Shown here in pieces: positions 49,712 through 58,471 of a stretch of 64,000 nucleotides of DNA. The stretch is taken from NCBI GenBank assembly GCA_023387965.1, contig JAEWHE010000041.1, forward strand, positions 1 through 64,000. The letters are read 5' to 3'. This stretch comes from Bacteroidota bacterium. Its GTDB lineage: Bacteria > Bacteroidota > Bacteroidia > Flavobacteriales > Flavobacteriaceae. The notes beneath the pieces were generated by a model, which was given only the letters and a program-made list of their open reading frames with translations, made no database searches and had not been told where the DNA came from. Each line of letters begins with the position of its first letter. The first letter of the stretch is position 1. The position numbers and the translations under genes are program-made.

Positions 49712-51976
49712 TTATTTTAAAGTAAATTTTATTTTGGTTTTTATCGCATCAGATCCATTTCCAATTAAGGCTTCAAACTCGCCAGGTTCTGCAACCCAAT
49801 CGTGTTTTTTCTCATCAAAATAACTCAAGGCGGTTTTATCGATTGTGATGGAAACCTCCTTTTGTTCTCCCGGATTTAATTCTACTTTTTCAAAACCTTT
49901 CAGTTCTTTCGTTGGTCTTTCTACCGAAGATTTTAAATCGCTGATGTACAATTGTACCACTTCTGCACCTTTTCTTTTTCCGGTATTTTTAACCGAAACG
50001 GTGAAGGTAATTTTATCGTTTTCGCCAATGGTTTTTTTGTCGGCTTTTACGTTCCCAATTTCAAAAGTGGTATAACTCAAGCCATGCCCAAAACTAAACA
50101 ATGGTTTAATTTTTTTGGTGTCATGCCAACGGTATCCTACAAAAATTCCTTCATTATAGGTAATGTTGATCACATTTTCAGCGTCTTTGCCTTTTCCTGC
50201 CGCCAATTCTGCTTTATTTCCGGGATATTCACCCAATTGATGAGCCGAATTATCTTCTAATTTAACAGGAAAAGTAAACGGCAATTTCCCCGAAGGATTT
50301 GCTTCACCTGAAAGCACCGACGCCAATGAATTTCCTGCTTCGGAACCTAAATACCAAGCCTGAACAATCGACGGAACTTCCTTAATCCACGGCATTGCAA
50401 CTGCATTTCCTGACACTAAAACTACGGTAAAATTTTTGTTGGCTTTCGCCAAAGCACTAATCACTTGGTCTTGGTTGTAAGGCAAACCATAACTTTTTCG
50501 GTCGTTTCCTTCGCTATCTTGAAAATCACTTTTGTTTAATCCACCCACAAAAATCACAAAGTCAGCATTTTTTGCCAATGCAACTGCTTCTTTTAAAAGT
50601 TCGTCTGCGCTTCTTTTTTCCTCTAAATTTTGCCCAGATTTTACACCGTTATATTCACCAGTTGGATCACCTACATAACCTCTTGCAAAAACCACTTCGG
50701 TATTTTTTCCAAATTTATTTTTGATTCCGTCCAAAGGCAATGTTTCGTATTTGGCTTTTAACGAAGACGAGCCACCACCAACAGTCATCATTTTGATTGC
50801 GTTTTCGCCAATTACAGCAATTTTTTTCGTTTTGGAAACATCAATTGGAAGGATTTGGCGATCGTTTTTAAGCAAAACAATTCCTTCTTCGCCAATTTTT
50901 TTTGCCACCGCTCGATGCTCTTCGGAACCAACATTTCCGTAAGGTTTGTTAGTGTTCATCGAAGTGTGAAATGCCAAGCGAAGCAATCTTTTTACTTTAT
51001 CGTCTAATTCTTCAGTAGTATATTTTCCTTCCTGAATCCCTTTTAAATAAGGTTGTGCCAAAAAATAATTGTCATAAGCATTTTTGCTTCCGCCGGAAAG
51101 TCCGTCTGTCCAAGTCCCAAATTCTAAATCAAGACCATTTTTTACAGCATGATCGGTATTATTTACAGCTCCCCAATCCGAAACGACAACGCCTTTATAG
51201 TTCCATTCGCGTTTTAAAATATCGTTTAACAAATATTGATTTTGGCTTGCCCATTGATTTTTATACAAATCGTAAGCACCCATAATCGTCCAAGAATCGC
51301 CTTCGGTTACAGCAGCTTTAAATGGCGGCAAATAAATTTCGTACAAGGCGCGATCGCTCACAATTACATTACTCGTGTGACGAAACATTTCTTGATTATT
51401 TAAGGCAAAATGTTTCACAGAAGTTGCCACACCATTTGATTGAACTCCTTTAATATAAGGCACGACCATTTTTGAGGTTAAAAAGGGATCTTCGCCCATG
51501 TATTCAAAATTTCTTCCGTTTAAAGGCGTTCGGTAAATGTTCACTCCAGGACCTAACAAGATATCTTTTTCGCGATAACGGGCTTCTTCGCCTAAAGCTT
51601 TTCCGTAATTCCACGACATTTCTTTGTTCCAAGTCGAAGCCAAAGCCGTTAATGCCGGAAACGCAATAATAGAATCGTTTGTCCAACCGGCTTGATCCCA
51701 TTCGTCCCATTTTACTTCGGCTCGAACACCATGAGGTCCATCGGTTGTCCAAAATTCAGGGATTCCCAAACGTGGAACTCCGGGAGAACTAAACTTGGAT
51801 TGAGCGTGAAGCATGGCAATTTTTTCCTGCAAAGTCATTCGCGAAAGCGCATCATTTACACGTTGCTCGATAGGTTTTGAAGAATCTAAATAAACAGGGG
51901 ATTGTTTTTTTTGTTGTGCCAAAACAGAAATTGAGAAGAAAAAAAGACAACTTCCCACGGCAATTTTTTTGAACAT
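49712..51976 (-). CDS. Glycoside hydrolase family 3 (BglX-like beta-glucosidase)
   Basis: A 754-residue exported enzyme; start set at 51976 (MFKKIAVGSCLFFF) to give a clean signal peptide ending VLAQ (residue 21). The frame extends 23 codons further. The GH3 N-domain has ATSVKHFALNNQE and the nucleophile Asp in KGVVVSDWGAVNNTDHAV; the C-domain (about 380-600) and a final fibronectin-III-like domain (TFTVSVKNTGKRKGAEVVQLYI) follow. It is likely periplasmic and hydrolyses beta-linked oligosaccharides. No susCD pair is nearby. Confidence 0.92.
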   Translation of the reverse strand: MFKKIAVGSCLFFFSISVLAQQKKQSPVYLDSSKPIEQRVNDALSRMTLQEKIAMLHAQSKFSSPGVPRLGIPEFWTTDGPHGVRAEVKWDEWDQAGWTNDSIIAFPALTALASTWNKEMSWNYGKALGEEARYREKDILLGPGVNIYRTPLNGRNFEYMGEDPFLTSKMVVPYIKGVQSNGVATSVKHFALNNQEMFRHTSNVIVSDRALYEIYLPPFKAAVTEGDSWTIMGAYDLYKNQWASQNQYLLNDILKREWNYKGVVVSDWGAVNNTDHAVKNGLDLEFGTWTDGLSGGSKNAYDNYFLAQPYLKGIQEGKYTTEELDDKVKRLLRLAFHTSMNTNKPYGNVGSEEHRAVAKKIGEEGIVLLKNDRQILPIDVSKTKKIAVIGENAIKMMTVGGGSSSLKAKYETLPLDGIKNKFGKNTEVVFARGYVGDPTGEYNGVKSGQNLEEKRSADELLKEAVALAKNADFVIFVGGLNKSDFQDSEGNDRKSYGLPYNQDQVISALAKANKNFTVVLVSGNAVAMPWIKEVPSIVQAWYLGSEAGNSLASVLSGEANPSGKLPFTFPVKLEDNSAHQLGEYPGNKAELAAGKGKDAENVINITYNEGIFVGYRWHDTKKIKPLFSFGHGLSYTTFEIGNVKADKKTIGENDKITFTVSVKNTGKRKGAEVVQLYISDLKSSVERPTKELKGFEKVELNPGEQKEVSITIDKTALSYFDEKKHDWVAEPGEFEALIGNGSDAIKTKIKFTLK

Positions 51977-52000
51977 AGTTTGGTAGTATTGGTAATGAAA

Positions 52001-52008
52001 CAAACTTA
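52001..52008 (-). promoter_or_regulatory. Putative -7 promoter element of the GH3 gene
   Basis: TAAGTTTG on the minus strand fits TAnnTTTG, 24 nt before the ATG at 51976. Confidence 0.5.
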
Positions 52009-52112
52009 CGAAAAAATTTCGGAGGCTATTTTTTTTAATTTTCAAAAAAGAATATCAATTGTTGGATAACCAAATCTAATCTTAAATCTTATTCGATTAA
52101 AAAAATACGGCG

Positions 52113-52120
52113 TAAATTTG
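52113..52120 (+). promoter_or_regulatory. Putative -7 promoter element of the sufS operon
   Basis: TAAATTTG fits TAnnTTTG, 20 nt before the sufS ATG. It means the second suf block can be transcribed independently. Confidence 0.55.
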
Positions 52121-52140
52121 CACTTTCAAAAGAAATTAAA

Positions 52141-53361
52141 ATGCTGGATATAAATAAAGTTCGATCGCAATTTCCCATCTTAACGCAAAAAGTCAACGGC
52201 AAACCTTTGATTTATTTTGATAATGCGGCAACTTCCCAAAAACCGCAAGTGGTGATTGATGCGATTGCAAATTATTATGAGGAAATTAATGCTAACATTC
52301 ACAGAGGCGTTCATAAGTTGAGCCAATTGGCTACTGATGCTTATGAACAATCTCGGTTAAAAATCCAGCAACACCTAAATGCAAAGCACAATTTTGAAAT
52401 TATTTTCACTGCCGGAACTACAGCCGGAATTAATTTGGTAGCAAATGGTTTTGCTTCGCTGTTAAAAAAAGATGATGAAGTGATGATTTCGGCCTTGGAA
52501 CATCACAGTAATATTGTGCCTTGGCAAATGCTTTGCGAAAAAACCGGGGCCAAGTTGAAGGTAATTCCGATGGATGAAAATGCCGAACTAATTTTAGAAG
52601 AATTTGAAAATTTGCTTTCAGAAAAAACTAAAATTGTAGCGGTAAATTACATCTCAAATGCCATTGGAACCATTAATCCAATTAAAAAAATTATAGAAAA
52701 AGCGCATCAATTTGGTGCGGCAGTTTTAATTGATGCGGCTCAATCGGCACCACATATTAAGGTAGATGTTCAAAAATTAGACTGTGATTTTTACATTTTT
52801 TCGGGACATAAAATTTGTGGACCAACGGGAACCGGGATTTTGTATGGTAAAGAAAAATGGCTTAACCAATTGCCGCCGTATCAAGGTGGTGGCGAGATGA
52901 TTAAAGAAGTTACTTTTGAAAAAACTACTTATGCCGAAATTCCGCATAAGTTTGAAGCGGGAACTCCCAATATTTCCGGCGGAATTGTGTTAGGAAAAGC
53001 GATTGATTTTTTAAACGAAATTGGTTTTGAAAACATTCAGCAATATGAACACGAATTGTTAGAATATGCTACCGCAAAGTTGCTCGAAATTGACGGTTTG
53101 AAAATTTATGGTCCAAAATCGTTACACAAAAAAACTTCTGTAATTTCGTTTAACATTGAAGGTTTGCATCCGTATGATGTGGGTTCCATTGTAGATAAAA
53201 TGGGAATTGCCGTAAGAACCGGACATCATTGTGCACAACCCGTGATGCAATTTTTTGAAATTCCGGGAACCATTAGGGCGTCATTTTCTTTTTATAATAC
53301 CAAAGAAGAAATTGACGCATTGATAATTGCTTTGCATAAAGCAAAAACCATGTTGGCTTAA
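52141..53361 (+). CDS. sufS: Cysteine desulfurase SufS
   Basis: A 406-residue group II cysteine desulfurase, a PLP enzyme. The PLP lysine is Lys224 in SGHKICGPTGTG and the catalytic cysteine is Cys364 in RTGHHCAQPVMQ. ALEHHSNIVPWQ carries the PLP-stacking His. It frees sulfur from cysteine as a persulfide that passes to SufE. It starts the second suf block. Confidence 0.96.
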   Translation: MLDINKVRSQFPILTQKVNGKPLIYFDNAATSQKPQVVIDAIANYYEEINANIHRGVHKLSQLATDAYEQSRLKIQQHLNAKHNFEIIFTAGTTAGINLVANGFASLLKKDDEVMISALEHHSNIVPWQMLCEKTGAKLKVIPMDENAELILEEFENLLSEKTKIVAVNYISNAIGTINPIKKIIEKAHQFGAAVLIDAAQSAPHIKVDVQKLDCDFYIFSGHKICGPTGTGILYGKEKWLNQLPPYQGGGEMIKEVTFEKTTYAEIPHKFEAGTPNISGGIVLGKAIDFLNEIGFENIQQYEHELLEYATAKLLEIDGLKIYGPKSLHKKTSVISFNIEGLHPYDVGSIVDKMGIAVRTGHHCAQPVMQFFEIPGTIRASFSFYNTKEEIDALIIALHKAKTMLA

Positions 53362-53390
53362 AATTTGTATCTTCCAAAATAAAAAAGTAT

Positions 53391-53840
53391 ATGAAAATTA
53401 TTACTGCATTTTTCCTTGTATTGATGATGGCAAAAGGTTGCACATCTTCGGAACTTAAAAAAGAAAGTGAAAATATTTCGTTTGAATACGAAGCTTCTAC
53501 CAGAGGTAATTATTTTAAAACTTTGGTAAAACAAGACACGGTTTTTAATATTAAAGGAAGAAATCAAGTTGCCGAGAGAAAAGATTTATCGAAAAGTGAA
53601 TGGAATGGCGTGTTGAAAGCGTTATCTGATGTTGATGTTTCAAAACTAAACAACTTGAAAGCACCTACGGAAAAACGTTTTTATGATGGTGCGATGATGG
53701 CAACTTTTAGATTAATTTATAAAAACGAAACGTACCAAGTTCCTGTTTTTGACCACGGAAATCCTCCGAAGGAAATCGAAAAATTGGTAAACGAGGTGTT
53801 GAAAGTTTCGCAAATTAAAAATAAAAATAATGACGATTAA
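53391..53840 (+). CDS. Hypothetical lipoprotein within the suf block
   Basis: A 149-residue protein with a signal peptide and a lipobox-like MAKGC (about 13-17). The mature domain is small and beta-rich (SFEYEASTRGNYFKTLVKQD). I do not recognise it with certainty; similar small exported proteins are common in Flavobacteria. It overlaps sufE by 11 nt, so it is translationally coupled to a cytosolic Fe-S gene. Confidence 0.62.
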   Translation: MKIITAFFLVLMMAKGCTSSELKKESENISFEYEASTRGNYFKTLVKQDTVFNIKGRNQVAERKDLSKSEWNGVLKALSDVDVSKLNNLKAPTEKRFYDGAMMATFRLIYKNETYQVPVFDHGNPPKEIEKLVNEVLKVSQIKNKNNDD

Positions 53841-54255
53841 AGAAATTCAAAACGAAATAGTCGACGAATTTTCCATGTTTGACCCCGAAAGTTGGGACGA
53901 ACGTTATCAATATGTGATTGATTTGGGCAAGACACTTCCGTTGATTGATGAAAAATTTAAAACTGAAGAAAATATTATAAAAGGCTGTCAGTCAAAAGTT
54001 TGGCTTTACGGAGAAGAGCAAAACGACAAAATTATTTTTACCGCCGATAGTGATGCGATTTTGACCAAAGGCATCATTGCCATCTTAATCAGAGCGTTTT
54101 CTAACCAAACACCTGAAGCTATTTTGGAAGCCAACACCGAATTTATTGACGAAATTGGTTTGAAAGACCATCTCTCGCCTACGCGAGCCAATGGTTTGGT
54201 TTCGATGATTAAACAAATTAAAATGTATGCTTTAGCGTATCAAGCGAAAAAATAA
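53830..54255 (+). CDS. sufE: Sulfur acceptor SufE
   Basis: A 141-residue SufE. Its persulfide cysteine is Cys53 in IIKGCQSKVWLYGE. It takes sulfur from SufS and gives it to SufB. It overlaps the upstream lipoprotein gene by 11 nt. Confidence 0.95.
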   Translation: MTIKEIQNEIVDEFSMFDPESWDERYQYVIDLGKTLPLIDEKFKTEENIIKGCQSKVWLYGEEQNDKIIFTADSDAILTKGIIAILIRAFSNQTPEAILEANTEFIDEIGLKDHLSPTRANGLVSMIKQIKMYALAYQAKK

Positions 54256-54266
54256 TACTATAAACC

Positions 54267-54956
54267 ATGAGAAAATTATTGATTATCTGCCTTGTTCTGA
54301 TTGTAAATATTATCAACGCTCAAGATCAAGAGTACGAGAAAATTACTTTTGAGTATGTGATTGTTCCAAATTTAAAATTTGAGGAAAATCAGCTTTCTGG
54401 AAGTACAGAATTGTTGAAAAGAGAGTTCCCAAATCAGAAGATAATGTCTCTACCAGATGATCCCACAAAAGGTTTTATATTGTATGAGGCTTTATCGGAC
54501 GAAGACAAGAATGCTATTGTACTATTAATCACCCACTGCTCTAACAAAATTTATGGTGAATATGACACTACAACAAAGTGTACGCGTTACAAAACATTTG
54601 CTGACGCTACAATTATTCCTGATAATTTAAAGAAGTTAATAAGTATTCAACGTGATATTTGGTTAATGGAAACTAGTAGATTAGATTATACAAAAGAAAA
54701 ATTTTATAGAGAAAACAACAAATTTAGGCCAGTTTCTAATCTAAAGGGAATTTACATGAAGATTGAGAAAGATGATCAAGGAAAAGAATATGTAATTTAT
54801 AACCGCAAATTCTCTGATAGGACATATATTGAATTTTCGGAAGATCTTCCAGTGTTTGTGACGCCAATTCATTTTTTCAAAAACGCAAAAATGGGTCTGA
54901 AAACCTGGTCAAACCTGTCATCAACAGGAAATTTAGTTACAATAAAATATCAATAA
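54267..54956 (+). CDS. Exported hypothetical protein within the suf block
   Basis: A 229-residue protein with signal peptide (about 1-18, NIINAQ). Mature part shows FEYVIVPNLKFEENQLSG and a repeated beta-strand pattern, loosely like GLPGLI-type secreted proteins, but I cannot assign it. AT content appears higher than in its neighbours. It sits 11 nt after sufE and 5 nt before the sufT-like gene. Confidence 0.55.
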   Translation: MRKLLIICLVLIVNIINAQDQEYEKITFEYVIVPNLKFEENQLSGSTELLKREFPNQKIMSLPDDPTKGFILYEALSDEDKNAIVLLITHCSNKIYGEYDTTTKCTRYKTFADATIIPDNLKKLISIQRDIWLMETSRLDYTKEKFYRENNKFRPVSNLKGIYMKIEKDDQGKEYVIYNRKFSDRTYIEFSEDLPVFVTPIHFFKNAKMGLKTWSNLSSTGNLVTIKYQ

Positions 54957-54961
54957 AAATT

Positions 54962-55285
54962 ATGCAACAAGAAATAGACACCAACCAATTAGGAGAAGAA
55001 ATAGTAAAAGTGCTCAAAACCATTTACGATCCTGAGATTCCAGTTGACATTTACGAGCTCGGATTAATTTACGATGTGATGGTAAATACGGATTACGAAG
55101 TAAAAATCCTGATGACTTTGACTTCGCCAAATTGTCCCGTAGCCGAAAGTTTACCGCTCGAAGTAGAAGAAAAAATCAATAAAATTGACAACGTAAAAGC
55201 AACCGAAGTAGAAATTACCTTTGATCCGCCGTGGACCAAAGATCTCATGAGCGAAGAAGCAAAATTGGAACTTGGAATGCTTTAA
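54962..55285 (+). CDS. sufT: SufT-like MIP18 family Fe-S assembly factor (DUF59)
   Basis: A 107-residue DUF59 protein with DPEIPVDIYELGLIYDV and the conserved Cys58 in LTSPNCPVAESLP, then FDPPWTKDLMSEEAK. The family helps mature Fe-S proteins; location after sufE supports the SufT role. The symbol rests on family and context. Confidence 0.85.
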   Translation: MQQEIDTNQLGEEIVKVLKTIYDPEIPVDIYELGLIYDVMVNTDYEVKILMTLTSPNCPVAESLPLEVEEKINKIDNVKATEVEITFDPPWTKDLMSEEAKLELGML

Positions 55286-55290
55286 AGAAT

Positions 55291-55421
55291 TATGAATTGT
55301 GAGTTATGAGGTTGTAAATCTTGTGAAAAAATTGACGCTCGAGACTTCGGGATTGTGGTTCAAAAAATCCTAAATCATATATCTAAAATCCTAAATCCAA
55401 TATCCTAAATCATACATCAAA
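55291..55421. repeat. Short-word repeat before the DUF2480 gene
   Basis: TGAGTTATGAG (reverse complement of the CTCATAA words seen at 7331 and 39462) is followed by several CCTAAATC/ATATCTAAAATC units. No gene is seen. Confidence 0.6.
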
Positions 55422-55422
55422 A

Positions 55423-55935
55423 ATGGAAGGCGAAATCATCAATAAAGTTGCAAATAGCGCACTCGAAATTTTCGATTTAGAAGACTATTACCCAAAAGGT
55501 TTCCGCATGGAAGTTGATATTGCCCAATGGCTTTTCGAAGGATTTTTACTTCGGGAAAAAGATTTTCGCGAAGCGCTAAAAAACCATGATTGGCAACAAT
55601 ATCAAGACGCTTATGTATCGGTTTTTTGCAGTACAGACGCAATAATTCCGGCTTGGGCATCGATGTTGGTCACCATTTATTTGACTCCCGTTTCTAAAAA
55701 AATTGTTATTGGTAGAAAAGACGACATCAATGTTTCTTTGTACGAAGAAATTTTGGCAAACCTCGATTACGAAAATTACCGTGATAAACCCGTGATTATC
55801 AAAGGTTGTTCTAAAAAACCCGTTCCCGAAGCCGCTTACGTTTTAGCCGCTCAAAAATTGCAACCCATCGCAAAAAGCATTATGTTTGGCGAAGCATGTT
55901 CCGCAGTTCCGTTATTTAAAAAGCCCAAAAAATAA
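55423..55935 (+). CDS. DUF2480 family protein
   Basis: A 170-residue cytosolic protein of the Bacteroidota DUF2480 family (FCSTDAIIPAWASMLVT; VIIKGCSKKPVPEAAYV). It is a regular neighbour of suf genes in this group. Several conserved cysteines (Cys68, the KGC cysteine and the EAC cysteine) would suit metal or sulfur handling; that is inference only. Confidence 0.85.
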   Translation: MEGEIINKVANSALEIFDLEDYYPKGFRMEVDIAQWLFEGFLLREKDFREALKNHDWQQYQDAYVSVFCSTDAIIPAWASMLVTIYLTPVSKKIVIGRKDDINVSLYEEILANLDYENYRDKPVIIKGCSKKPVPEAAYVLAAQKLQPIAKSIMFGEACSAVPLFKKPKK

Positions 55936-55965
55936 ATATAAACCTCCCAAAAGCGTAAATCAACC

Positions 55966-56850
55966 ATGAAAAAAATTACCCTAACATTGCATGCATTTGC
56001 CGCCCTAATTTCGGCACAAGCACAAGACAATACCGCCGCAAACGATACCATCGGACCTTGGAAAAAATCCGGAAACATCTCGTTTCTTTTTAACCAATCC
56101 ACCTTTGACAACTGGCTTCCCGGAGGAGAAAACAACATTTCTGGAACCCTTGGCGTTAACTACGATTTCAATTACAAAAAAGGTGATTTAAATTGGGACA
56201 ACAAAGTCATTGCCTCCTACGGAATCGTGAAAACCAGAACGAGTTCCTTTGCCAAAAAAACTGACGACAGACTTGAACTTAACTCTTTGCTCGGGCAAAA
56301 AATTAAACCAGACAGCCGTTGGTATTACTCGGCTTTTTTAAATTTTAAAACACAATTTACCAAAGGTTACAATTACGGAAAAGACGAAAATGGCGCCGAA
56401 ATTCGCGACGAATATACCAACTTTCTTTCGCCAGCTTATTTATCGTTTGGACCCGGAATTTTATACAAGCGCGATGATAATTTTAAAGTAAATATCGCAC
56501 CAGCAACCTCAAAAATTACTTTTGTTGACAAAAATTTCACCTTGCCAGATGAAGCGTATTTTGGCGTAAAAGAAGGTCAAAGCATTCGATACGAGCTTGG
56601 TTTCAACACTTCAGCCTACTATAAATTTGACGCCATGGCGAACGTAACTTTCGAAAATATCCTCAATCTTTACAGCAATTATCTCGAAGATCCACAAAAC
56701 GTAGATATCGATTACCAGCTTAATATTGTGCTCAAAATCAATAAATATCTATCTACAAACCTCTCATTTCAAGCGGTTTACGATGACAATGCTTTCCGAG
56801 GATTTCAAATCAGGCAGGTATTTGGAGTTGGCGCCAACTACGGATTCTAA
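55966..56850 (+). CDS. DUF3078 family outer-membrane-associated protein
   Basis: A 294-residue exported protein with signal peptide (about 1-20, ISAQAQ). The aromatic, alternating strand pattern (GPWKKSGNISFLFNQSTFDNW split at the NISF point) and the C-terminal ...GVGANYGF suggest a beta-barrel of the DUF3078 family. It closes the suf block and is followed by a terminator and REP-like copy 6. Confidence 0.85.
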   Translation: MKKITLTLHAFAALISAQAQDNTAANDTIGPWKKSGNISFLFNQSTFDNWLPGGENNISGTLGVNYDFNYKKGDLNWDNKVIASYGIVKTRTSSFAKKTDDRLELNSLLGQKIKPDSRWYYSAFLNFKTQFTKGYNYGKDENGAEIRDEYTNFLSPAYLSFGPGILYKRDDNFKVNIAPATSKITFVDKNFTLPDEAYFGVKEGQSIRYELGFNTSAYYKFDAMANVTFENILNLYSNYLEDPQNVDIDYQLNIVLKINKYLSTNLSFQAVYDDNAFRGFQIRQVFGVGANYGF

Positions 56851-56856
56851 AAAAAC

Positions 56857-56888
56857 AAAACCTTTCAAATTACTGAAAGGTTTTTTTA
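56857..56888 (+). terminator. Terminator after the DUF3078 gene
   Basis: AAAACCTTTCA and TGAAAGGTTTT form an 11-bp stem around AATTAC with T-run after. Confidence 0.8.
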
Positions 56889-57045
56889 TTTTTTGGGCGA
56901 ACGGCCGGGCTTTCCGCTACAAGTTTTTAATTTTTTTCCAGCAATCGCTACCGCTGCGGGAGCTTCCGTTGGTCGCTTCCTCGCTGGTGCGTTTGCAAGG
57001 AAAAAAATTTAAAAGCTTTCCGCTTCAATCCCTGTCGCAAATTCC
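56887..57045 (+). repeat. REP-like dispersed element, copy 6
   Basis: It reads GGGCGAACGGCCGG, then GCTTTCCGCTACAAG, then a TTTTTTTCC ... GGAAAAAAA stem whose arms are about 50 nt apart, then GCTTTCCGCTTCAATCCC. It lies between the convergent DUF3078 and hflX genes. Confidence 0.82.
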
Positions 57046-57056
57046 GCAAAATAGTA

Positions 57057-58283
57057 CTATTCTTTTTCTTCAGGAGCATCCTTATAATCTGGATACAAAA
57101 ATTTATTATACGGAAACCGCGTCACATGAATCTCCCGAACTGCATCATACACTTTTTCCCTAAATTCCTCAAAATTTTCCTTATTCGTCGCCGAAATAAA
57201 CAAGGCTTTGTCTTCTCCATGTTTCGACATCCAAGTGGCTTTCCATTCATCTAACGTGTAATGTTTACGGGTTTTTTCGGTGATGAGATCATCTTCATCA
57301 ATCGTTAAATGTTTGTAAGCATCAATTTTGTTAAAAACCATAATCGTTGGCTTGTCCGCACTTTTAATATCAGCCAAAATCTGATTCACAGATTCAATGT
57401 GATCTTCAAAATCCGGATGCGAAATATCCACCACGTGTAATAATAAATCCGCTTCGCGAACTTCGTCAAGCGTACTTTTAAAAGATTCCACCAATTGTGT
57501 GGGTAATTTTCTAATAAATCCAACTGTATCCGAAAGTAAAAACGGTAAATTTTTAATTACCACTTTTCTAACCGTAGTATCAAGTGTAGCAAATAATTTA
57601 TTTTCTACAAAAACCTCACTTTTAGAAATCACATTCATCAAAGTAGATTTTCCCACGTTCGTATATCCCACAAGCGCCACCCGAACCATCGCACCACGAT
57701 TGCTACGTTGTTGCGCCATTTGTTTATCAATCGTTCTGATTTTTTCTTTCAGCAAAGAAATTCGGTCACGAACGATTCGACGGTCGGTTTCAATTTCAGT
57801 TTCACCAGGACCACGTAATCCAATACCTCCTTTTTGTCGTTCCAAGTGAGTCCACATTCCGGAAAGTCTTGGTAGTAAATATTGACATTGCGCAAGTTCC
57901 ACCTGTGTTCTGGCGTAAGAAGTTTCGGCACGTTGGGCAAAAATATCTAAAATAAGATTGGTTCGGTCGAGGACTTTGCAATCTAATATTTTTGAAATAT
58001 TTTTTTGTTGGGACGGCGAAAGTTCGTCATCAAAAATGACGGTGTTCACGCCATTTTCTTTTACAAATGTGTGAATTTCTTCCATTTTACCGGTTCCCAA
58101 AAAAGTTTTGGGATTTGGTTTATCTAATTTCTGTGAAAAACGTTTGACTACTTCGCCACCAGCGGTAAATGTAAGGAATTCAAGTTCATCAAGATATTCT
58201 GTGAGTTTGTCTTCGTCTTGATATTGGGTTACAATTCCCACGACCACAGTCTTTTCAAAATTTATATTTTCTTTCTCGAGCAT
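57057..58283 (-). CDS. hflX: GTPase HflX
   Basis: A 408-residue ribosome-associated GTPase. The HflX domain has VIFDDELSPSQQKNISKIL and GLRGPGETEIETDRR, followed by the G1 motif GYTNVGKST near 206, G3 DTVGFIRKLP and G4 NKID. It splits stalled or hibernating ribosomes under stress. It stands alone, with a promoter element at 58300-58307. Confidence 0.94.
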   Translation of the reverse strand: MLEKENINFEKTVVVGIVTQYQDEDKLTEYLDELEFLTFTAGGEVVKRFSQKLDKPNPKTFLGTGKMEEIHTFVKENGVNTVIFDDELSPSQQKNISKILDCKVLDRTNLILDIFAQRAETSYARTQVELAQCQYLLPRLSGMWTHLERQKGGIGLRGPGETEIETDRRIVRDRISLLKEKIRTIDKQMAQQRSNRGAMVRVALVGYTNVGKSTLMNVISKSEVFVENKLFATLDTTVRKVVIKNLPFLLSDTVGFIRKLPTQLVESFKSTLDEVREADLLLHVVDISHPDFEDHIESVNQILADIKSADKPTIMVFNKIDAYKHLTIDEDDLITEKTRKHYTLDEWKATWMSKHGEDKALFISATNKENFEEFREKVYDAVREIHVTRFPYNKFLYPDYKDAPEEKE

Positions 58284-58299
58284 ACTTTTTATTTATTTA

Positions 58300-58307
58300 C
58301 AAAGCTA
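58300..58307 (-). promoter_or_regulatory. Putative -7 promoter element of hflX
   Basis: TAGCTTTG on the minus strand fits TAnnTTTG, 16 nt before the hflX ATG. Confidence 0.5.
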
Positions 58308-58385
58308 ACGAAAACTTGCGAAGAGTGAAATTTTAAGCAAGATTCTAACATAAAATCACAAAACAATTTAGTTAAATATTATTTT

Positions 58386-58419
58386 TTTGTTATGACTTTC
58401 TTAAAAATAGTTAAATTTG
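58386..58419 (+). promoter_or_regulatory. Promoter of the giant secreted protein gene
   Basis: -33 TTTG (58386-58389) and -7 TAAATTTG (58412-58419) are 22 nt apart. The leader would be about 45 nt. Confidence 0.6.
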
Positions 58420-58471
58420 GAGTTCTTAAATTCTTATCAATTTATTATAAACAACCTAAACTTTTCATTTT

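Noticed and set aside
54267..54956. GLPGLI-family assignment for the exported protein
   Set aside because: The match is only loose strand pattern and length; the characteristic motif is not visible.
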